Shown piece by piece: positions 57,179-64,000 of a stretch of DNA of 64,000 bases. Source of the stretch: Phycomyces nitens. Taxonomy: Eukaryota > Mucoromycota > Mucoromycetes > Mucorales > Phycomycetaceae. Both the position numbers and the translations under genes were made by a program. Location of the stretch: assembly GCA_022702545.1 (NCBI GenBank), contig JAHRBC010000007.1, positions 1,054,001 to 1,118,000 on the forward strand, in the 5' to 3' direction. The notes beneath the pieces were generated by a model that worked only from the letters and a program-made list of their open reading frames with translations, was not told the origin of the DNA and did no database searches. Position 1 is the stretch's first letter; the number at the start of each line of letters is the position of its first letter.

Positions 57179-58930
57179 ATGACCACGGCAATTGGAAAGA
57201 TGCAAGAGTATGCCCTTGCCAATAACTTTAGCCTGACAATCAAAGACCGTAAGCCAACTCGAGTTTACTCGAAATGTTCCAAGGGTGGACAGTATAAGAA
57301 CACCCGCAAAATCAAAGACGAAGACAGAATAAGGATTCCATCGAGTGGGATGACTGGCTGACCTTATCACTTGAAGGTTTCCTACAAGAATGGCATCAAA
57401 GGGTATCTTCCTTTGAAAGCCACTCATGATATTGAGGCATATCACAATCATCCTCTTGATGACAAGTGTCTAGAATCGACACTGAAAGGCAGATTGTCAA
57501 AGGTGACTGTAGACAATTCCAGAGATATTCTGAAGCTTATTGGAGCAAAGACAACTTCTTGTGAGATCCAAAAAGCAATCAACTATGACACCACTCCTGG
57601 CCATAATTTGTACATAAATGATATTGACAACATGAAGGCTGCATTTGCTCGGGTTTCTGCCCCCGTTGTTGAGAATGCTGGAACAAAACTTGTGGATGCT
57701 ATGGAAGCAAAGGTATATCAAGTTTGCTATGATATGAGCAAGAATGGGTCCCTCGAGAGGATTATGTTTGCCCATCCAAATATGCTGGAGAGAGCCCGTT
57801 GTTTCTCTGAGGCAATGGTTGTAGACGTAACTTACTCCACCAACAATCTCGGAATGCCGCTCATTTGTATGGAAGGAATCCATAGTCTTGGAGGGGAAAC
57901 CCTTGAATATTGTCATATTGCTTTTGCCTGGGTTTCGAATGAACAACAGGCTTCATATCTCTGGTTCCTCGAACAGGTCAAATCGCTTGTTTTTGAAGGC
58001 AACAAGTCAGCCACTCTGTTTGTAACAGATAAATGTGATGCATTGATAAACTATCTTGATATCGTGTTTCCAGAGAACATAAAGCTGCTATGCTACTGAC
58101 ATATGCCGAACAGTCTTGAGAAGGCAGTCCTCTGGGAGGTTCGGGTCTGTAAAGACCAAGTAAATGCTAATGGAGCATGTCAGCAACATGATCCATAGTA
58201 CAACAAAAGAGGATTTTGACTTGGCGCATAAAAAAGTCTGACAACACTTCTGCTGGCGTGGATATTGAAGATGGGAAAGAGAGTGTACCAGTGTTGGTAT
58301 ACTTTACCAACAGATGGATTAGATGCCGTGAGAAGTGGGCGGGCTATATGACATCTCAGTATATGGACTTTGGATGTACCACTACTCAGCGAGTGGAAAG
58401 TGGCTATCAGACTTTAAAAAAGGGCATATCCTCAATCTCTTCTCTTGAGCTGGCTTTTGAGAATATAGCCAAATATGTTGAGCGGTTAGAAATGGATTTC
58501 CAGGCCACCAAAATAAGAGAAGCCAACAGGGTTGATGCTCTTGTTGGAAGAAACCAATTGCTGACCCAACTCTTCATGAAAGTAAACAAGCGAGCCTTAC
58601 TTGTGATCGATCAAGAAATTCGCTTGCAGGAGAATAATGACGGAGATTGCCAATGCAAGGCAAAGATCCAGTACGATCTACCCTGTCGCCATACATTGCC
58701 TGTTGGAAGAGATCTTCAAATCTTTGATATTCCAGAGAGATGGATTATAAATCCAGGTACGCTAGATACCTCTTCCAATTGAATCAAGGCGACTAGTCCG
58801 GCTTTTGAAAAGTCAGAGCCACGGATAAAAGGAGTAGTTCAACTGGAGAACCTCTTTCGTTCGTGTGAAGGTGGCCAAAATGTCCATGAACTTTTGGAGA
58901 AGATCAGGACTGTTATGGCTGGCTACTGTG
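57179..58930 (+). pseudogene. MULE (Mutator-like) transposase pseudogene with SWIM finger
   Basis: Three consecutive segments carry parts of one transposase. The first (57179-57361) resembles a FAR1-type N-terminus and ends at TGA where GC[P] is expected; the frame continues (PYHLKVSYKNGIKGYLPL). The MULE core shows MVVDVTYSTNNLGMPL (catalytic Asp region) and FVTDKCDALINYL, then stops at a TGA in place of Trp after LLCY. A frameshift follows before about 58216, and the last segment has GCTTTQRVESGYQTLKKGIS and the SWIM zinc finger CQC ... PCRH. Another stop falls at 58780. At least three stops and one frameshift make it inactive. The 3' end runs into the LTR-like repeat at 58927. Confidence 0.82.
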
Positions 58931-59212
58931 GTATACACACCACAGTTGAGTGAAATACAGACTTCACAACCGATTTCCGGTTACTACTTGCTAATGAACC
59001 AGACAAGTTAACATCTCAGGAACGGTTACACACCAAGCACACGTACACTTCACACTGCTACAATGATAACCAACCATTAAATGACAGGGACTTTAATTAC
59101 AAGGGAATTTGAATAATAGTATATAAGCAATCCTAATATTCTTTCTTCAATAAATAACACTCTCACAGTATTCTTATTTCCATTACAAGATACTAACAAA
59201 CCATATACCTCA
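58927..59212 (+). mobile_element. 286-bp LTR-like repeat, forward
   Basis: Starts TGTGGTATACACACCACAG (itself near-palindromic) and ends CCATATACCTCA, so it has TG...CA ends. Inside are TATATAA near 59116 and AATAAA near 59148, the usual promoter and poly(A) signals of an LTR. A second copy of the same length lies inverted at 59477. No internal retrotransposon genes are seen and no target duplication is evident here. Confidence 0.75.
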
Positions 59213-59476
59213 CATACATCTCACTGTAATAATAAAAAAGCAGCAGGATTTATATCAAACGTCTTATTTTTTTTTTGTATTGTATTGATCTGCCGTCACG
59301 CAAAGCGTGCGGCTTTTAGATTGCCATAGACATGGACTTGAGTTAAAAGGGGAAGGAATAAGAGTGAGTACAGTGAGTAGAAAAGCTCGAACAAAGAAAT
59401 GGGTGGGAAGCTAGAAAATTCCAATAAGAGAAAAAGGATTCAAACTATAGAGACTATGTGTTTTTCTATAGCCCAA
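59213..59476. other. Spacer between the inverted LTR-like repeats
   Basis: 264 bp of unrelated sequence with a T-run and a small hairpin at about 59295-59314 (CCGTCACGC ... GCGTGCGG). No coding potential. The identical length to the array monomer appears coincidental; the sequences differ. Confidence 0.5.
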
Positions 59477-59762
59477 TGAGGTATATGGTTTGTTAGTATC
59501 TTTTAAGGGAAATAAGAATACTGTGAGAGTGTTATTTATTGAAGAAAGAATATTATGATTGCTTATATACTATTATTCAAATTCCCTTGTAATTAAAGTC
59601 CCCGTCGTGTAATGGTTGGTTATCACTGTAGCAGTGTGAAGTGTACGTGTGCCTGGTGTGTAACTGCTCCTGAGATGTTAACTTGCCAGGGTCATTAGCA
59701 AGTAGTAACCGGAGATCGGTTGTGGAGTTTGTATTTCACTCAACTGTGGTGTGTATACCACA
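59477..59762 (-). mobile_element. 286-bp LTR-like repeat, inverted
   Basis: Reverse complement of the 58927-59212 copy with scattered substitutions. CCAA flanks it on both sides (59473-59476 and 59763-59766), a possible 4-bp target-site duplication, consistent with a solo LTR inserted on its own. Confidence 0.75.
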
Positions 59763-60640
59763 CCAATGACACGGTATATTCTATTCACCGATGTTTGTTG
59801 TATCGCTTATCGCAGTGAACTTCGAAGTAGGGATTTATCTATAGAAATGCCCCGAAGTAATTAAATAGTCTCTTAATTTGTTTTTCATTAAAATTGTCTT
59901 TCTACCTGTATCCATTTTCTTGTCACTGATTTGGACATTTATACTACACAGCAAACCTACCATGCGTCAGTAGTAACATACATTCAAACTCTTTGAGATA
60001 GTATATTTATAATATATTCTTATTTTTCTCTTTCTACATCTTTTTTCTCATCCGATTCACAATTTTTTATCAAATTAGTAAAAACGTCTTTATGAACATA
60101 AGCAGTTTTTATATTACTAGAAAGGTCTGGTCAACAGACATGCTCTGCATGTCATCCCATACTCTGTCATTTCAACCAAAACTGATATATGTACAACAAC
60201 TAACCAGAGAACTGCACAAAAATGCACCAGGCACCCCATTTCCCGAAAAGCAAAAAGATGTGTAAGGATCCTTATTGAACTCAATATATGCTATCTTGAC
60301 ACTTAATCGACATATTGCCTTGGATCTACATTTGAAGAGTTGTCATACACCATGAGAAATACAATTGTCAATTACATCTCCTAAACTACCATCCGCCGTA
60401 TCTTTTGCAGGATTGAAATGTCGTCTCATTGCATTATGTTTATGCCACAACTATCCAAAGGACGTAAAAAGAAGTGATTAGCTTTTTCTCAGCACTCTAG
60501 AAAATCAACCAAACGATTAGGTCATGTAATTGCAAGGATGAATCTAGATTCATGCTTTTTCCCAATAAATGGAAACGTTCAGGTGTGCTGATTTCCAGTA
60601 AAGAAATTCAAGAAAAGCCACTAATGTTAAGAATGCAGTT
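59763..60640. other. AT-rich region without recognised gene
   Basis: No frame over 60 codons. Some CA-rich and repeat-like words near 60130-60400 suggest old mobile-element sequence, but nothing can be assigned. Confidence 0.5.
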
Positions 60641-60699
60641 TGGCCGTGGTTTAGTAACGGTGTAATCCTATTTGTTGGAAGGAGGAGTTGGCCCTTCTG

Positions 60700-61020
60700 A
60701 AGACTATAATCAACACTCTACAGTATGCTTACATTAGTATATCGGAACGTAAACTTGTCCCTTTCATAATCAATTTCAATAACCTTTGTGGCAGAGAGTT
60801 TATTTAGCAAGATAATGCTCCTTGTCGTGAGTCTAAGCTGGTTGATGCTTGGAGAAAAGTCTCGCGGTATCCTAGTAATGGTGTGGCTGCCAAATAATCT
60901 AGATCTCAACTCTATTAAGAAGTTGTGGTCTTATCTTGGACGGATGGTGGGTGGAAGTGTACCATCTTCAAGAAATATTAAGGTGTTGGATTCTGTAATC
61001 CATTAAGAGTGGAAGAAAAT
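60700..61020 (+). pseudogene. Tc1/mariner-type transposase remnant
   Basis: A plus-strand stretch reads QDNAPCRESKLVDAWRKVSR in one frame, then after a shift WLPNNLDLNSIKKLWSYLGR. These match the second and third catalytic regions (DNAPC and W-P-x-x-x-x-D-L-N-P-I-E-x-L-W) of Tc1/mariner transposases. The Pro and Glu of the last motif are replaced (L-N-S-I-K-K-L-W), and a frameshift separates the parts. No N-terminus or inverted ends seen. Confidence 0.7.
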
Positions 61021-62945
61021 GTTAGTTGAGGTATGTGAAAGGCCTTTGATATTAATGCCAAATCGTATAGACGAATTGAAAAAAGGCAGAAGTTAGGACA
61101 AAATACCAAGTTTCTTTAACATTATTATTACTATTATTGAATACCGTATGTTTCTGCTTGTGTACTTTTATACATGATTTATTATACAAAAGTAGGTATA
61201 ATACAGCCAGAGAGTTAAAGAAGTTATTTATTTTTATTTTGCAGATATTGAATTGACCCATTACTATGGGAAGAAGTCTGTATGCTTCCTTTATTAAATC
61301 TCAAAGGTTTTGAAAGAAAGTCTCGTTGGGCTGAGAATCTTGTGCTTTTTACATGCTTTCAAAGGTGTTGATGAAATCCGAGGGGTTGAACAAGTAAAGT
61401 GTCAAAGTGTTAATGGCATGCCAAGCAGGTACGACGGTCATGAAGAGTATGTTGAAAGCTTTGGATGGGTGCCGAGCATCAATAATTATAAAGAGAGGCT
61501 AGTCTGACCGTACTACAATACTCTAGTGTTCGAGGCTAAAGTTGAGTCTAGCCCTTACCCAACGCGGCCGATTCTTCTTATGTTTGATAGCTAGGTTTGG
61601 CTTGTATACAGGCTTATAAAATCTGAACCCCTTTCTCAAATATCTGATAAATATTTCACTACAGACAGCTGCACTTGAAGTCCCCAGATTTACATGATAA
61701 GAAAACTTTCAAAAGGATCCCATCTCGCACTCAAGAAAAGACTCTTAACATCTGTGATACTAAGTTTGCTTGGTATCCCAAGGCTAAGCTTCATATTCGC
61801 TATACCACTTTCTTTCCAGAGTTTGATGGTAGTACTAATTATCAATCGAGGGATGTTTACGCACGCAATATCAGTCTGACTATGGTTGGCAATAAAGAGC
61901 CAAATAATACCACCACGGTCAAGCTCAGATAGTTCACGCTTAAGAACTAGGCATCGGGTTCTTTTTTATCTTAAAAAGTGTAAAGTTAATAGAAAAAGTC
62001 TTTTTTTTTTAATAAAGTGCCAGTAATTTCTATGGTCTGAATGTATACCACTTGATTTTTTTACAATTATTGAACATACTACTGTACATAGTTTTCCCTT
62101 TCTGCCGTACATTTATACATCTGAAATAAAGTGAGTCAAAGGACATTGAATATGTGTCTCATTTGCAGTAGTGTACGATGATAAGGATATTTTATAAATG
62201 TGATATGCACTGCTTGTCCCCCAAAATTGAGGGAGTTGGACACAACGTGAAGTGGTTGGGAATACAGCGATCTCATGGGCACGACATTTTAAGAGGGCAT
62301 GACGTTTCTTGATGGGGTCTAGTATTTCTAGATGTTATGGTGTCTGGACATTGCCGCAGAGTTTCATGTTACAATTTACACTTTTTGACATCAAAATACG
62401 CCAAGGATATAAGCTACATTTAATATATCACCTCCATTACAAGTTAGAATCGTTTTTAAAGTGTGTCATTTATAGAAGAAATGTTAAAGTCTTAGGGACC
62501 AGATATATTTATTAGACACCGGACAGGACGTCACAATTAAAATGTCCGGTGGAATCAAAAAGTCGTGCCCGCTCAAAAACGTCGTACCCCATCCAGAAAC
62601 GACGTGCCCCTAATATTAGTGGAGAAAAAAATGGATATGAGGCTTCATATATTATACATTGAAGTCTAGTGAATTAGGCGATTGTGAAATCTAAAAACAT
62701 TATTGTTATGTATTTATGTAATACTAGTCGCAATGCTTGGGTGTAGTGTAGTGTATCGATCGTGTTGGCAAATCCTAAATGGCAAAAATAATTTGAAAAG
62801 ATGGAAAATCCAGGGCACTCAATCAAATAGCAGCCATATGTGACTCCTGTTTATTTTTTAAAAAAATAAACAAGCAAAAGAGTGCAATACAAAAGAATAA
62901 TAATAATAATATTTATTATTTATTTTCATTTATTTATCGATTGGG
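61021..62945. other. Region with two short unassigned open frames
   Basis: 61310-61507 and 61675-61932 are open for 65 and 85 codons (KTFKRIPSRTQEKTLN, KFAWYPKAKLHIRY) with mixed composition; they might be pieces of an old element or a short gene, but no domain or splice link is evident. A 9-bp inverted repeat CACCGGACA/TGTCCGGTG lies at 62517-62551, followed by three imperfect CGTCGTACCCC-like words. Confidence 0.4.
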
Positions 62946-63141
62946 AGCCCCCCTCGGCGTCACATTGCAACAGTGTAAAGCAAAGGACACCTGTGGATTC
63001 TAGAGATGGCAAGCCAGAGCTCTAGATTCCGGGCGCAGAAAAATTAGATTAACAACAAATGGTACTATGTACCAAGTTATAGTTGTTAAACTATAAAGAA
63101 CAGATACTACACTTGATCTTAGCCAAAAGGCCTGAGAGGAT
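62946..63141 (-). ncRNA. U2 spliceosomal snRNA
   Basis: On the minus strand the sequence starts ATCCTCTCAGGCCTTTTGGC, followed by TAAGATCAAGTGTAGTATCT and GTTC, the near-universal U2 5' end. GTAGTA (63105-63110 on this strand) is the branch-point recognition sequence. Stem IIa is formed by TATAGTT/AACTATA and stem IIb by GGTAC/GTACC. An Sm-like site AATTTTTCTG follows. The 3' boundary is estimated from the usual length of about 190 nt and is not firm. The RNA pairs with intron branch points in all the spliced genes of the window. Confidence 0.92.
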
Positions 63142-63566
63142 GCGGATTTCTGAGTCCCCAAGATCGCTGCCTTTTTATACTTTTTTTTTCAAAAACTAAA
63201 ATCGGAGTATGAATAAATTTTATATTTGTTACACTACAATTTTATTGGCTATAACTGTGAGCGTTAGTTTAAATCAATGGACAGTCACGAACGCAGTCAT
63301 TGACTATAAATAGGCCATTCATATTTAGTGAGTATCAAGGTCTGCTTGAATATTTTAGCAATGTTAGAATAAATTATTAAAGAGATTATTATTACAGGAG
63401 TGTATAGGATTCCAACCGATTTCCTTTGTGCGGCATAATTGTAAGCACATCTTTAATATAGATAAATATTGGGGACCATTTCATTAGCATAATGATGTTA
63501 GTTTTATACATTTTGCTGGCAGCAATCGAGTGTAAATGAGAATGAAAAGATAAGTTTGTATTTTAA
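63142..63566. other. Intergenic region upstream of U2
   Basis: AT-rich, with the U2 TATA box near its left end. No further gene or element recognised. Confidence 0.5.
63171..63179 (-). promoter_or_regulatory. TATA box of the U2 snRNA gene
   Basis: TATAAAAAG on the minus strand, 30 bp before the U2 5' end; the expected position for an snRNA core promoter. Confidence 0.65.
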
Positions 63567-63971
63567 TCAAGGCATATCTCTAAGAGTCCATTGAGGAAGA
63601 GGCGGGTCAAGGTCTGTTGGTGCCAGAGAGATTGATACACTGGTAATAATTCTAGGCAACACTTGGTGAGAATTACAACCCAAGTTGAAAGTCACGTGAG
63701 CGTCGATCATTTCCAGGAATTGATTAAACTGCAATAAAAGCATTAGCATTAGCATTCGATTCAATACCGTCCAAAACCTATTTACCTTGTCACTCCTCCA
63801 TCCTGGACGTGTGACGGAAATCACTCGTCTTTTGGAAGACATAGACCCCTCATAATCAGACTCGCCTTCGGACATTGTTGATTTTTGTATCAATCCCGAG
63901 CAGTCTTCTCCTATACTCTTGTCAATTACATCCTTGTGGTTGGTATAGGCCAAGAGTCGACGATTGAGAAG
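63567..63971 (-). CDS. Hypothetical protein, C-terminal exons, continues off the window
   Basis: Two exons on the minus strand (63786-63971 and 63567-63728), separated by a 57-bp GT-AG intron whose length keeps the frame, so an unspliced reading is also open. The acceptor CTTACTAG at 63972 indicates an upstream exon beyond 64000. Visible protein: LLNRRLLAYTNHKDVIDKS, RRVISVTRPGWRSDK joined to FNQFLEMIDAHVTFN, and ending LPQWTLRDMP. I do not recognise the family with certainty; lineage-specific repeated Mucorales proteins contain similar RPxWRS-like and C-terminal motifs. Confidence 0.5.
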   Translation of the reverse strand, partial: LLNRRLLAYTNHKDVIDKSIGEDCSGLIQKSTMSEGESDYEGSMSSKRRVISVTRPGWRSDKVNRFWTVLNRMLMLMLLLQFNQFLEMIDAHVTFNLGCNSHQVLPRIITSVSISLAPTDLDPPLPQWTLRDMP

Positions 63972-64000
63972 CTAGTAAGATTTGATTACCGATATGCTTC

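Noticed and set aside
59213..59476. 264-bp spacer as a monomer of the 264-bp array
   Set aside because: The length coincides, but the sequences share no recognisable similarity.

Overview
This is a eukaryotic window, almost certainly from a fungus of the Mucoromycota (probably Mucorales). The evidence is many short GT-AG introns of about 43-120 bp (two GC-AG introns are also inferred), AT-rich intergenic DNA with (TAA)n and (TA)n tracts, a class IV chitin synthase, a White Collar-1/MadA-type LOV photoreceptor, a Tps2-type trehalose-phosphate phosphatase, large F-box proteins and a minus-strand U2 snRNA gene. All exon boundaries were read by eye from splice signals and reading-frame continuity.

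Layout. 0.2-25 kb is a dense gene block: TBC Rab-GAP, glycine-cleavage T-protein, a small secreted Kre9/KNH-like protein, an ANKRD40-like ankyrin protein, Tps2, chitin synthase, a multi-pass RING-H2 ligase (minus), an EF-hand mitochondrial carrier, a UBX protein, a CipC-like stress protein, an INO80/Ies2-like subunit and an NDUFB10-like complex I subunit (minus). 25.4-29.2 kb holds two convergent F-box paralogues. 31.6-39 kb carries minus-strand genes: eEF1B-gamma, the LOV photoreceptor, a cytochrome b561, a coiled-coil/Myb protein and an unresolved gene. 39.9-45 kb has a tandem 3'-5' exonuclease-domain protein and a SAM methyltransferase.

From about 45 kb to 63 kb the character changes to AT-rich, gene-poor, repeat-derived DNA: remnants of DDE, MULE and Tc1-like transposases, two 286-bp LTR-like repeats in inverted orientation plus a decayed relative, and a striking array of seven and a half 264-bp monomers. 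This array lies directly upstream (on the minus strand) of an intact 564-codon orphan gene with a possible PD-(D/E)XK nuclease signature. The U2 snRNA gene and a partial gene close the window.

Several genes serve cell wall and stress biology (chitin synthase, Kre9-like, Tps2, CipC-like), light sensing (LOV/PAS), mitochondrial metabolism (T-protein, carrier, NDUFB10) and ubiquitin pathways (RING, UBX, two F-box proteins). I see no operon-like coupling; neighbours mostly look functionally unrelated. The best candidates for something undescribed are the 264-bp array with its adjacent orphan gene, the D-to-E change in the Tps2 phosphatase nucleophile motif, and the LOV/PAS protein with a degenerate zinc finger.
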